Below are positions 9,301 through 19,300 of a stretch of DNA of 64,000 bases, one piece after another (positions within the stretch are counted from its first letter, which is position 1; the number at the start of each line of letters is the position of its first letter). The DNA comes from an uncultured Sutterella sp. GTDB lineage: Bacteria > Pseudomonadota > Gammaproteobacteria > Burkholderiales > Burkholderiaceae_F. The DNA is taken from the NCBI GenBank assembly GCA_900542195.1, contig UQNA01000002.1, positions 1 through 64,000 of the forward strand. Reading direction: 5' to 3'. The notes beneath the pieces were generated by a model, which saw only the letters and a program-made list of their open reading frames with translations, searched no databases and was not told the DNA's origin. The position numbers and the translations under genes were made by a program.

Positions 9301-12300
9301 GCTTCGACTCTTCGGCATCAACATATCCCTCTTCTGCGGAAGCAACGTCTAATGTCCCGGAACCAGTATCGTGAATATTTAACAGTGCCGGCTGAACCTG
9401 CGAGGTTTTATCGGTAACAAAAGTAAGCAGAGCCTCCCCGTCTTTTTCGGAATGCAGACGAATTGAATTGTCATCACTTCCTACTTGGGACACATCACGA
9501 AGAATGATTTCCTGCGCCTTGATATAGCTTGAAGCGATCGACTCTGAACCCGAAGGCTCTGTCATCAGCAGAGCTTTATCGTTCAAACTAATGTCAACAA
9601 TCTTATCTGAAGCAATTGCGTCTACTCGGAAAGGATTAGTAGAAACTCCGTCAGCTGCGTTCAGGTACACACCGGAAGATGCGCTAAATGAACCATAGGC
9701 ATTAAGGTCATTAGGATTAATAAGCTCAATGTTCAACCTAGACACCGACGTTCCTAACGAACCAATACCGCCGCGCAATGTCACTCTTGAAGACTTAATC
9801 AGTGAAGAATCAGCACTTCTCAAAAGACTTTCACCGTTATAAATACCTTGTTTTGCGGAAAGTCTGACTTCGTAATTTGCCTTATCGCTGATCACCTTTC
9901 CTACATATAAGGCAGAATTATCTTCAGCCTCTACAAAGACATTTCCTTCCGTAGTATTCGCATCAAGATGAACTTTGCCCAAAGTCTCTGTCAAATTAGA
10001 CGCTTCTACAGAAATTGAGCGTTTCAGGCCTACGGTTATTTGTCCTTGGTCTGCATCCCATTTAACATCATGAGCATCGGCTGAGGCAAGTGTCTTATAG
10101 ACATTTAGCGCTTGATCCCCGCTTAAATCTGCAAACTGGTAAGTCACGGGATCGACTTCTTGCCCAATCGATTTTGCCTTCAAGACTACGGTATCTGCAA
10201 CTATGTTTGCCACGCCGTCCAAGACTCGAGTGTCAGAAGCTTTTGGATTGGTGATCACGTCAGAAACCGCATAAATTAGTTCTGATTCTGTCCAAACTTT
10301 GTAGCTAGCCCCCTTGGCCTGGGCCAATTCGGATTTAGGATTCGCTTCTGCAGCTGAGACATAATTTTTGAATTGTTCTTCGATATCGGCCTTAAGATCT
10401 TCGCCCTTCTTACCGCTGCACTTATAGTAATCACCTAGTTTCTTCCCTAAAGAAGCTCGATATTCTTTCTGCTGATCGCTTAAAGTTGATTCTTCTGCTT
10501 CTACGAGTTCTGCATACCGCTCAAATTCTCCCTTCATTTGTTGGGTTATTCGTTCGACGATACCGTTCCTAAGTGCTTCTTCACTAGCTGAGTTTGCAGA
10601 ACCAAGAATTCCGGCTTCTTTCCAACTTTGAAGTTTTTCTTCTAGAGAAACCTGGTCAGCGGTTTCTCTGGGAAGCGCATCCAATAAAGCACCTTCAGTT
10701 GTGATTTCAACTGTTTTTGCTTTAAGAATTCCAAGACCAAGATCGCCATTAGCTGTAATGGACACCTGTCCGTTCTTAGCATTTACGTCCAAGCGGGATG
10801 TTCCATCAACTTTTGAAATTTGGGTAAGGTCAGCAATCCTCACATCTCCAGCTTCAGATGTAATTTTGCCGTCCTGTGATTCGAATCTCTGCAAGCCAAT
10901 AGTATTCTGTGCTAAAAGTTGTACATCACCTCGGCCGAGAATTGACCCTGATACAGTTCCTTGGACTTGACTAGCGTTCAAGAAGATATCGTCGCCGACA
11001 GCTCCGACTAACATGCCATTCTTGGAAGTCAGTTTTATCGCGTTTTGTTCAGAACCAATATTCCCGGCTGCCGTCAAATTAATCTTTTCGGCTCCTGAAA
11101 GCTTAGCCCGTGCGTTATCGGAAAGAATATCGTTTCCGGCATTAATTGTTATCGTACCTCCATCGGCACTAAGAATGCCTCCTACAGAAACATTCTTGCT
11201 GCTAGCGAGCTTAATAGAATTTTGGCCAGTTGTAATAAACCCTACATCGATAGGCTGATCAGCTTTAACAGCGTATTGACGAACTACAAGATCACCTGAT
11301 TTTGTGGTTCTTCTCGCCTTGTAGTAGCCGTTAAAGTGGGTCCAGTTATCATATTCAACCCAATCCTCAACACTGGTGTTTGAGTATTCGTTATATTTCG
11401 TTACCCAGCTTTCAAAAATATTATTTCCTGACGGATAAGCTTTCAGGACCCCGATAGTACCTCCTTTTTTCAGTTCCGATAGTTCCTTTATCGTTGGCTC
11501 TTTCTCGGTCGTCCATGACAACGAAGACTTCTTCCAAGCTCCCCAAATGTGGAATCGTTTACTGGTAGATTCAATCTTCACTTTTGTTTCCTGAGCCCCG
11601 TCACTCCACATGTAGGTTAAATCTTCATGAGGGTTGTAAGCCCCCTCCGCAATTGTCGTTGCTTCAGACGTCTTTCCCGATTTATATAACCAGTACTCTT
11701 TATTACCCTGAGATTTGCTGTATTCGGTTACTTTGGCAGCTACTGTCTCTCCATTTTTATTTTCGCCAGCCCAAGCGGTATCTGTAATACGAATACTTCC
11801 ATGAAGATTTCCGGTATTAATATCACCAGTGAGTATCGAGTGAGTTCCAGAATTTATATCTATACCTACACTGCCGTCGACCGCACGGAGCTTTCCGCCT
11901 CCGGTATTGGCAATTTTGCCCGTCAAATAGATACGACCGCCTTTAGGCGAAATATCATCAAGCACAATCTGATCAGTTACCGGGTTGTACCAGGCTTTAC
12001 AGTTTTTATGCCAGTTTCCATCGCTTCCGACAAAATCGAGGCCGTCTGTCAACAAATATTGGTCTGAATATACATTGATAGAATCCGGCGAACCTTGAGC
12101 AATCCAAGAATCTCTAATTGCGGAAATTCTTTTCTCGGACGTTGCGTCCAGTGTCAAATCATAAGAAGCATACCCACTTTGAATAGTACCGTTAACGTTA
12201 ATCATATCGGCTGCGATAAATATATCACCGCCAGCGTGAATACCTGCAGAAGCACTATGTGGCTTGTCTTTAGCACTCGATTGTCCTATCCCGGTCTTCT

Positions 12301-13363
12301 TAGTGGTCTCCCATTCATCCTTCCAAAACTCCTCAACACTGCCGCCCACAGACAAAATACCCTCGTGATATGACTGAGTGACGTTTCCTGTAGCTTGAAG
12401 GTTTACCTGGCCTGCAGCATTTACTACTGATTGCGCATCAACATAGATGTCTCCGCCGGAATTAATAGACAAGTTACCCGACAGATTTTGAATCTTGCCG
12501 TAGATACGTACATCCGAATAGACCGGTACCTCTACAGTATGACTCGTTTTGCTCTGTGTGTCTTCGGACAGGATCTCCCCTTGTGCCTGCAGTTTCCCGT
12601 TAAACGAAGTTGTAACTTTAAACTCCGGAGCTTGAGAATCCGTTGAATACTCTTTTGTCCCTGTAAATTCCGGAAGCGAAACATCTGCATTAGTCTTATT
12701 GTTGTAGGTAATAACTCCGCCCTTATCCAGAATCTGAATATCCTGAAGTTCCAATAACAAATTGGATTTGTTTTCGATGTTTATGTGCTTGGCTCCTCGA
12801 GCGGCAATCGTTCCATTACCAACCACATGAGAAGACTTCAAATTAACATTACCTCCAGAGATAGAGAGTCCCGCCAAGGTAAGAATCCCCACTTCAGAAG
12901 AAGCTACCGGAATGATTTCACCATCTTTTTCTTCGAAAAAGCCTTTATCAAGCATTTGCTGTAAAAGTGCTTGAGCCTCTGTGGTATAAGCAATTAATGC
13001 AGCCGAATCGGTAGATTTATACTCAGCAATCAAAGCTTGCAGCTCTGCATATCTGTTCCAATATAAATTGGAGTATTGCTCAAAGCCTAGATCAATTACC
13101 TCAGGCCCTTCGCCTGTAATGGTAATTTCCGGTTTAATTAAAGAAGTTACAGGGGCTCCATTTAAGAGCAGCTGGAAGGCATCACTCTCTTTTTTAACAA
13201 CTCCGGATATCACGATATCAGAAGAGACATTTTTGCCTGCTATCAAAGAACCTGATACCGAGATCTGATTATCAAGTGTGAAAGAATCCGGCAAAACCTC
13301 TCCGGCCTCAGTTGTTGCAACCATTAATGTCTCCCTGGTTAGTACCGGTCCATCTCCATGCAC
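3323..13363 (-). CDS. Giant TpsA adhesin, C-terminal half (frameshifted from the upstream half)
   Basis: A frame of 3,346 codons encodes a threonine/serine/aspartate-rich parallel beta-helix protein. Hundreds of short strands of the type 'VSISAAGRLVAQGTTEISS' or 'GSITAKAGTTLTT' stack as in filamentous haemagglutinin-like exoproteins. It has no signal peptide or secretion domain of its own and apparently starts at a bare GTG, so it could not be exported alone. The reading frame continues the upstream half after one extra base near 13374-13376: joined there, the protein reads through 'GIVNSK' into 'NLLVHGDGPVL'. Internal features include helical insertions at about 12880-13090 and 10255-10690, 58-residue repeats (about 8600-9190) and four 66-residue repeats (about 4560-5350). 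The C-terminal 150 residues are less repetitive and may be a cap. As written, this half is probably untranslated. Confidence 0.85.
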   Translation of the reverse strand: MHGDGPVLTRETLMVATTEAGEVLPDSFTLDNQISVSGSLIAGKNVSSDIVISGVVKKESDAFQLLLNGAPVTSLIKPEITITGEGPEVIDLGFEQYSNLYWNRYAELQALIAEYKSTDSAALIAYTTEAQALLQQMLDKGFFEEKDGEIIPVASSEVGILTLAGLSISGGNVNLKSSHVVGNGTIAARGAKHINIENKSNLLLELQDIQILDKGGVITYNNKTNADVSLPEFTGTKEYSTDSQAPEFKVTTSFNGKLQAQGEILSEDTQSKTSHTVEVPVYSDVRIYGKIQNLSGNLSINSGGDIYVDAQSVVNAAGQVNLQATGNVTQSYHEGILSVGGSVEEFWKDEWETTKKTGIGQSSAKDKPHSASAGIHAGGDIFIAADMINVNGTIQSGYASYDLTLDATSEKRISAIRDSWIAQGSPDSINVYSDQYLLTDGLDFVGSDGNWHKNCKAWYNPVTDQIVLDDISPKGGRIYLTGKIANTGGGKLRAVDGSVGIDINSGTHSILTGDINTGNLHGSIRITDTAWAGENKNGETVAAKVTEYSKSQGNKEYWLYKSGKTSEATTIAEGAYNPHEDLTYMWSDGAQETKVKIESTSKRFHIWGAWKKSSLSWTTEKEPTIKELSELKKGGTIGVLKAYPSGNNIFESWVTKYNEYSNTSVEDWVEYDNWTHFNGYYKARRTTKSGDLVVRQYAVKADQPIDVGFITTGQNSIKLASSKNVSVGGILSADGGTITINAGNDILSDNARAKLSGAEKINLTAAGNIGSEQNAIKLTSKNGMLVGAVGDDIFLNASQVQGTVSGSILGRGDVQLLAQNTIGLQRFESQDGKITSEAGDVRIADLTQISKVDGTSRLDVNAKNGQVSITANGDLGLGILKAKTVEITTEGALLDALPRETADQVSLEEKLQSWKEAGILGSANSASEEALRNGIVERITQQMKGEFERYAELVEAEESTLSDQQKEYRASLGKKLGDYYKCSGKKGEDLKADIEEQFKNYVSAAEANPKSELAQAKGASYKVWTESELIYAVSDVITNPKASDTRVLDGVANIVADTVVLKAKSIGQEVDPVTYQFADLSGDQALNVYKTLASADAHDVKWDADQGQITVGLKRSISVEASNLTETLGKVHLDANTTEGNVFVEAEDNSALYVGKVISDKANYEVRLSAKQGIYNGESLLRSADSSLIKSSRVTLRGGIGSLGTSVSRLNIELINPNDLNAYGSFSASSGVYLNAADGVSTNPFRVDAIASDKIVDISLNDKALLMTEPSGSESIASSYIKAQEIILRDVSQVGSDDNSIRLHSEKDGEALLTFVTDKTSQVQPALLNIHDTGSGTLDVASAEEGYVDAEESKLKEPKRNSNLSLSGDIKLSGQGSVVSGNLESESGNVQVKAANAAAVGNVSAKAIQLTSTDGAVTAGALTSKEGSITATAGTTLTTTGKVHSADLAELTAKDAVKVSDVEAKEVQLTSSEADITADDLKSTERSITAKAGTTLTTGTVDSAAVATLTAQETLSVGKVTAKEIQLTSSEANVTAGALTSTGGSITVKSGTELKTGALTSQGGSIIANAGTSLTTTGKVNSAEAVTLTAQNDVVMDAAEAEGVISVSSTSGNVSISGNLVSNTGSIEISGAQKVQAADLHASKDIEVTSETNGIELGTLTSDTAGVTLDAPLFVKSQSISAAKGKLGIGTGGELTLPAVTADSVDLKAKKVISKDNSPINIETRGDISVKADTIEAESVILKSSEENVTTTGFTENSSAKITAQKTVDIQAQKTAKVDLDGEIDLAGDFKISAERIEGIQENSTISAGSVSIAARSGDLALGTLKANESNVAVSLGSGNLSHAGTISAEKGNVTLTASQNTFNDSNVSGNAVTISGEVKGKSLNVKSTGQTKFGTTALDMDSALVVDAESISGLENIEVTAGTIALASKKDLELNKLTAEKSSVLVNAKAANVVFNSDLSAKDGITVNAGAVTMKDAEAEINAGSNIDIKAQTLTAEGSLALSSTAGSADMNVQQKVEVEKELTVKGQSGATVSATALEAQSTFIGSDSGTALLKTNTLTSDSLNMTSTEGDVGFKVLSEEAKPNITIADSIDLKSGKNLDVSALNQYDNLKLKKDLRLSAEKGELTGLNSSSKLSIDAGNVEILAKTGAQTIAKVQAAGTVNVAVEELSIGEVEAKEKITLAGTKKVSVGQITSTGDANGDILVKSSEGEVLAAGTIQSKSGSVSIVGKEKVEATTIEASKDVSVTSDNNGITVQKITSANGAVSLDSLSFINADSISAAQKASITTEGSLKLPSLVADSAYVKAKGISADHSVDIKTKGDIDVDATSIHSKSIELSSLGGNISIEAADNWIVDGNVNISASGENAKVEVGSQKEFSVTGGAFNINTPNGAAKVYGNKGLTIDHDLVITAGKDTTLFTESGDLDIGSNSQIHAINTSGISKLNVQSGGNLSIGESADLYANVINVSAQKDVSLGSDAFIHSIVDSNYPNESGTVDIKSHTGNVTIADRFEIGADNLTTIKAEQGSVCIGNDADVYVSGDLSIKSGEDFVIGDDAFIATEKSSVIADEKGRAKGRSDVSIVSGGNAVFGEGAWIISEADISVVGGKDVKFGDEALLVALTPSAEPTEGNLTVRSTGGSVLLEGTAIIYGEESVDLDAADKLTIGGDAYLASEKNVDVYAGEIHLDGTSEVLTTDGSVNLVSTGGITLASDASVKGPAGVSISAAGRLVAQGTTEISSDKNVNIQGGEIRVDGTSEILSGNGSVEILSKGDLTLASDASVKGEAGVSISAEGRFSTQGTTEISSKNKVYIQGGEIRVDGSSEVLSENGEVRLKSLGDMTLAADASVKAPQEVVLLADGNLVAQGSTKISSDNYVNIAGGNLRFDSASEVFSENGGVVLDSLGDLTLASDASITARENVVLAANGLLTVQGRADIFSDSDIDLLGSNVTLAGGSEIKGANVEVTAFAGDVRMQGDSWVYTTDDSGDVRIQASRDIRLLDQTRIGAWDEETDLSTHLVVLKAGNDVYQRQNKGDTGVTAERLEATANGSIVLGSVTKMGEAGEFGGNYITEAVLEAGKDVNLALTGFATTVYVNASQGGVVNGHVSIHGEENALNIGNSISAKNEVMLHSASVSGSSIVSKAGIEISSSLYDKEGSAIEFDSVHGKSVGILSGNAEINIGSVFGQDYVDIYRRANGVTGNIQVGNVGSNRSVMLYNGNGNIVAETFQTPGMIAVTRQGSIFGPVLGKGVYVLENGPDLYGFLNIKGVTGTYAEDVPFGVVPHFSSLVTEVFGLDRTHRGLVIRMKDVINRNGEFSFLKWRQEDSDEETYLPRELVEDNLVTINIPEGN
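4560..5350 (-). repeat. Four tandem 198-bp (66-residue) repeats in the adhesin
   Basis: The motif 'ASDASVKG..GVSIS' recurs at a constant 198-base spacing (DNA copies near 4624, 4822, 5021 and 5219). Each unit also contains 'TEISS', 'GGEIRVDG' and 'SEVLS.NG'. Unit size was counted both at the protein level (66 residues) and from the DNA offsets. The two central copies are most alike. Such units can expand or contract by recombination. Confidence 0.85.
8600..9190 (-). repeat. About three 58-residue repeats in the adhesin
   Basis: The block 'AKE.QLTSSEA..TA..L.S' followed by 'SIT.KAGTTLTT' and 'AV.TLTAQ' recurs at about 58-59 residues (174-177 bases). Copies are less alike than the 66-residue set nearer the end of the gene. 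Confidence 0.7.
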
Positions 13364-16300
13364 GAGCAGATTCTTTGCTGTTGACTATTCCCTCAGATGC
13401 GAATGCGTCAATTTCTCGTGCTGCATAAACGTTGCCTAGAACATTAATCTTGTTTGTCAGAACATAGTGACCTTCTACTTTAGTAGAGGCAGCAGGCAGA
13501 GCAGAATACGCGTAAGCATGAGAATAGGCTAAAAGATCCAGTTTGTTTTCCGACCCGTAGGCATCTTTACCCGAGTACAAACGAACATAACCGTTACTGT
13601 CCAGAAGAGCACCTTGTCCTATCGTGACTACCTCAGTTCTTGCTACATTTGCATTCACCGAAGCCCCTGAGCCGCTCAAAGCACCGGCTACTTTGCCGAT
13701 AGACTCTAGATGCAGGTTCTGTGTAGAGGAAGCTGAAACAACAATTTCTGATGAAGTTCCAGTAGTCTTCAAAGAACTCTTTTCCTTCAGGTCAACAGAG
13801 TTGTTTAAAGTAAACTTGTGGTTCCCTGCTGCTGTTGCGCCGGTTACCGCTCCATAAGAGTCTGCCAGAACCTTCAAGTCCGCATTGATATCGGTATACG
13901 ACTGCAGCCTTATGACTTCGGCGGCACTGATTTGAGAACCTGCACCGATCACCACCGAGTTCGAGTGGTTGTAGTCCGTATCAATGTGAATACCAGACCC
14001 TGCAAAGGCTCCATGAACGCCGGAGTCGACAATATAAGCACCGTCTGTCGCTGCAATATCAAGATAGTCCTCTGCCCCAATCCAAATATCCGAGCCAGCC
14101 TTTATTATCGCATTGTCTCCCACCGTGACAGAAGAAAGGCCTGAAAGAGTATTAACAACAGCCGCGCCAGATCCCCCAGCCAAAGCTCCCTTAGTGTTAT
14201 CTGCTTTGAAACGTAGGTTATGATGAGATTCAGCAAAAATAGAAACTTCATCGGCTGCCTGCCAATTACCATTCACGGAGACTTGTGTGTCAGACTTATC
14301 TGTGTGTACAACGCGGGCTGCGTCCCAACTCTTCCCGGTTCCCTCAATAAGAAGAACTGCTCCTCCGGCACTTTCAGAAATGCCTTTAACATTTTCTTCG
14401 TTAATTGCGCCGATATTCAGATCTTGCAGTTTCGTTCCAACGCTTTCAGAAACTGTAGTAGCAACGTTTACACCATGAGTAATTTCAGAGACACCGCTGC
14501 CAACCGCAATTGCACCTCCTTCTCCGGCTAAAGATTTCACCTCGTAATTGGCGACAGCCTGTGACAACACTTGCAATGTCGGTACTATCTTTGTTTTTGC
14601 ATCCTCAGCAGGAACAAATTTGTTTCCTTGGAAAGTCGTACTAACAGAGGTGGTGTTTACAACAGAAGCAGAATTATTTAATGACTGAACAGCCGCTCCT
14701 CCATAAGAAACAGCTTCTGCTGAGAATTTCAGGATATTGTCATTGCTAGCGGCTTCCTCATCTGAATCCTTTCCTGCGGCTGTCATAACCTTTACTTGGC
14801 TGGCTTCATTGATGGTGTTGCGCTCCACCACTGTAGATAAGGCAGAAGAGTCTTCAATCTTAGCTAATGAGACGCCGATGGCTATGCCGGTTCCACCATA
14901 ACCAGACGATTTGACGGCAAATTGACTATGCTCATCATTGAGAACCGTCAAGTTCTGAGCATTGATTATGCTTCCACTTAAATTCAGCAAAGAAGATAAA
15001 GCAGAACCTGTTGGCTTAGCAATGGTAATTTTTGAATCGGAACCAACTCCGCTAACACCGCCTCCATATCCAGCAATTGCCTTAGCGCTTAATTTTCTGG
15101 CAGCGATCGTCTGAATATTTGCATTTAATGCATCAATCTCAGCGTTTTGAATTCTCGAATTCAGACCCGTACTGTCCGTTATGTATGCTATAGAAGCTCC
15201 TCCGGTGATTCCTCCGGCTTGTACACCCCAGCTCTCAAGCTCTGTCTGGGAGTTATTGAGAACAGTAGAAGCAACCGTGTTGGAAGCTTTAAGAGCTCCT
15301 CCTGATATGTTAATGAGAGCTTGCCCATCCAAAGCCGCATCAGCGACTGTCGCTGCTGCGGAAATAACACCACCAGATCCCTGGAAAACTTTGAGTTTGT
15401 TCTTTGTGTCTAATTCAGACTTGATTTTCAAAGTATCTGTTGCATGCAGAGTACTGTCCGTGACGCTAATACCAGCATAATTATGATCGCGAATAATGCC
15501 GACAGACGCTCCGAGGGTAATTCCGCCTATCGCGATTCCTCCAACTATACCTTGCGTGCCGGACTGTTCTTTTGAATCCTGAAGTGCCGAGAGGTCTATA
15601 TTTTGACCTGACAAATTACTCGAAACGACACTAATGGAAGCACCGCTTTGAGCTCCGATGTTTTTGTTGTCAGAAGTTAGAGATTTTTTGATGGAATCGC
15701 TTTCAGAATCAGAAATATGGGCCGAACCCAAATTACTTGCATTGAACGCATTCTGTATGAAGTCTAAAGTGCCGTTTGATCCAATATTATCAATGTACTT
15801 AGATTTCGCCTCTTCATAACGCTTACGAGCGCTTTCATCGGTGAGAAAATCCGGAGTCTGAGAGCCGTGCGTGGATACGAACACAGCAGCCGTGCCAACC
15901 CCCAAACCACCTGAACCGGATCCTAACCCGATGTTGGTAGATCGATCATCTAGGGCCTTTATCGTTAGATTCTTGGCCGCTTTAATTTGACTGTGGTCGA
16001 TCAATACACGGGCATTTCCGTTTAGATTTTCAACAACTACAGCCGCTCCAATCGCTGCAAGGGCACCACTGGCATCTGCACGTGTTAAATTAGTTGTATT
16101 GCTGGTTTCAGCGGTTATAGAAACGTCTTCTACTGATGTAGCCTCAGAGTTTTCAACAGAAACGGAGGCCTCCGTCTTAAGATCTGTCCCTGTTACTCCT
16201 GCAGCCAAAGCTGCAAATTCAGCACCCGCTGCATCTACATTGATGGAATTGACCTTACCCTCGGCTAGAGCTTTTATCTCTAAGTTCTTGGCAGCATTTA

Positions 16301-19300
16301 AAACCGAGCCTTGAGAAATTGCAAGGTTTGAAAGGTTTCGACCTCTTACCCAATAAACATCCCCGGCAGCTCCGAATCCTTGTGCTCCTGCACCTGATAC
16401 ACCGAGAATCGCGCTAAAGGAAGACAGATCAGAAGAAAGAGCCAAATCTCCGTTTGTTGTCGTTAGCGTGGAGTTTTCAACCGCTACTGAGGAGGTTGAA
16501 TTCTCTCTTACCACCATGACTGAGACCGCACCAGCCGCAGCGGTTGCCCCTGCTCCTTGGATTCCGAAAAGACTGTTTCCTTCTCTAACTCGAGATGCAA
16601 TGTTCATGCTCTCGCCCGTCATTGCTGAATTCTTTATACCGACGGAAGCCTTGTTTTCAAAACTAAGAACATTAACTGTTGCTGCTGCGGCAGCAGTGGC
16701 AGCCCCTGAGCCAGTCAGATACAGCGCATTGACATTGGAATCATTCCCGGCATAAACATCAGCCTTCTTTACAGAAGAAAGCGTGCTTCCTTCAATATTA
16801 ACCGCAGAATTGGATTGGCTCGTAATTCCACTGCCCGTCCCCGTAAGAGACGCAGAACCCGAACCTGAGCCTGCAGCAAATATTGTCTTAAACGTCTGTG
16901 TCGAATCTGCGTGCACCGCAAGACCAGATAGTTCGCTTGCTTTCCTTTGCACACCTAAATCTTTCGCTGAGATTTTAGACAACAAACCATGAACAATTTC
17001 TTCGTTTTCTATGGCATCCTTGCCCGAATAAGATTTTCTGGTAGTGCTTCCGTTCTCAACTTTAATGGTTGAATTCTTTACATCCGCGTGAGAATTACCC
17101 TTAATTTCCGAGTATGTTACGCCTAAAGCTCCTGAGGCCGTCCCTGCTCCTGCCCCCTGAACGTTATAAGTCTCAACATCCGTATCTCGAACGGCTTCGA
17201 TAAGAGCTACTGAAGAACTATTGATATTGCTATTGAAAAGACCAGCTGAAACATCGGAATTGATCTGGTTTAGAGACAGACTAGCTTGTAATGCTCCTGT
17301 TCCGGCACCGCTGCCACCGACTCCAATCGCCGTGATCGCTAGGTGTTCCCTCGCGGAGATAGATAAGGCGTTGAGTGTCAAAGGTGAAGTCAAATTACCT
17401 GCGTTGCCAACTGAAGAGAGTGTCTGCCAGTTTTTAATACGATTAATAGCGATACCTGCGCCGCCTGCTCCGGTTCCCGCTGCACTCGCTGAAATTGACA
17501 AATTACCTAGAGAAGCGTCATGTTTGGACTGAACGTCAAGCGAGGCAAGAGTTGATCCACGAAGATTATCAATAACAGCCTGAACTTTTCCGGAGGATTC
17601 GAGAACGGATGCAGCACCCTGTAAACCAACGGTACCAGCCGCGACTCCGACCCCTAGAGTCAAAGAGTTAAGTTTTTCTTTACCTTGAGCAGAAATACTC
17701 AATGCTGTTGAAGAGGAGTTTTCTCCCTGCTCGAGCTCGATCGTATTAAGACGAACGATTGTTCCGTTTTCTCCATACTGGCCAAATCCTGCATAAGATA
17801 CGGCGCCTCCGATGCCACCCGTACCGGCTGAGCCTCCAACTGCACCGGAAAGAGTCCAGAGTACAGATTCGTCGGACGCATCAAAAGTCGCGCTATTTAA
17901 CGACGAAAGTTTGAGCGTTTCGCCGGTAACCCTAGCCGTATTACGGACACGGTTAACTGCCACTGCTCCTGCGATTGCGACCGAACCTGTTGTAAAAGAT
18001 CCGTCAACGGCAGCTGCCCATGAAGAAGAAGTATTAGCGCTTACTGCGTTCAATGCTGAAGCAGAAAACTTGTTAGTATTCTTGAAAAGAATGTCCGCAG
18101 TGTTGTTGGTATTCATTACCAAGACCGCTGCTCCCAGTCCTACCCCCTCTCCGAAATTCAATCCTGCATTTCCGGCAACATTTACCGTCGTTGCCTTATT
18201 TTTTGAATCTAAGGAAACAGTGCCCGCTGAAATCTGGACGTTGTTGTTGATTGTGGTAAGCGCATTCTGAGTTACGTTGGAGACAACAACCTGTCCGGCA
18301 GCGTTAAAGCTGCCTTTACCGCCCGCAGCTCCCGCCGCTACGCCGACGCTGGTCACGTTGTTTACAGCTCCGGCAGAAAGACCGCCGGATAGAGTCAGGG
18401 TATTGCCGCTCATCAATGAGGAATAAGAATTATCTATTGTGTTGACAACAACGCCTGCAGCTCCACTTTTTCCTCCAATACCAATGTCCATTCCTACGGT
18501 TACTTGAACCAGAGGCTTGCCGGTTACAACTGAACCAATTTCGTTTGTTTTTCCTTCTTCTTGACCGACTTTAACCGCCATACCGGAAACAGACTTCAGA
18601 TCAGAAAGAACCTCCTGAGCCTGGTCGCTAGAGCTCTTTCCTTCTTCTCTCTGAATACCTTGCTCTTCAAGATAGTCTGAAGCTGCATTCGAAGCATTAC
18701 TGCTCTCCGGTCCCTGTTGAGCTAACTTTTTTGCCTCCTCATTCTCGGCAGTCCTAGATTCAACTTTTAGAGATTTTCCTTTTATTGTGGAATTTTCCAG
18801 TCCAGCGGAGACGCTGTTGTTCAATTGTCCTACGCCGGCTGCTCCGGCAAATGCATATGTTGAATCCCCGCCAACTGCAAGTTGACCGGTAAAGGCATGA
18901 GTAATTTGGTTCCCGGAAACAAGAGCCGCTATCTTGACATCACCGGCAGACTCGAACTTTGCATTTTTAAGTTTAGAGACAACGTTATTGTTAATTTCAG
19001 AAATAGCTACAGAGAAACCACCGGCAAGTGAAGTTCCTTCAGAAGAAGAAAAACCTGCCGAGTTACCGCCGGTAACTTGAGTCACACCATTCCAAGCCGT
19101 CTGTTCATAATCTGGGGCATCGGAAGAATCAGATGTCAAAACAATATTGTCAGCATCTACTTGTGTGGTTTGATCAATCATATTGACCGAAACCGAGCCG
19201 TCAAAGACCTCCGAGCCTCTTTGACCTCCTGTTGCCACAGCTAGTGCCAAGCCTTCTGCGGTAATGGTTCCTTTAGAGCGAGCAGAAACAGAGGTTTTTC

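Noticed and set aside
4497..9374. Long antisense frames opposite the adhesin
   Set aside because: They arise from the repetitive, biased codons of the true gene; none has a plausible ribosome site or domain.
13308..13384. Programmed ribosomal frameshift in the adhesin
   Set aside because: No classical slippery heptamer or downstream pseudoknot is visible at the junction; a one-base insertion is simpler.
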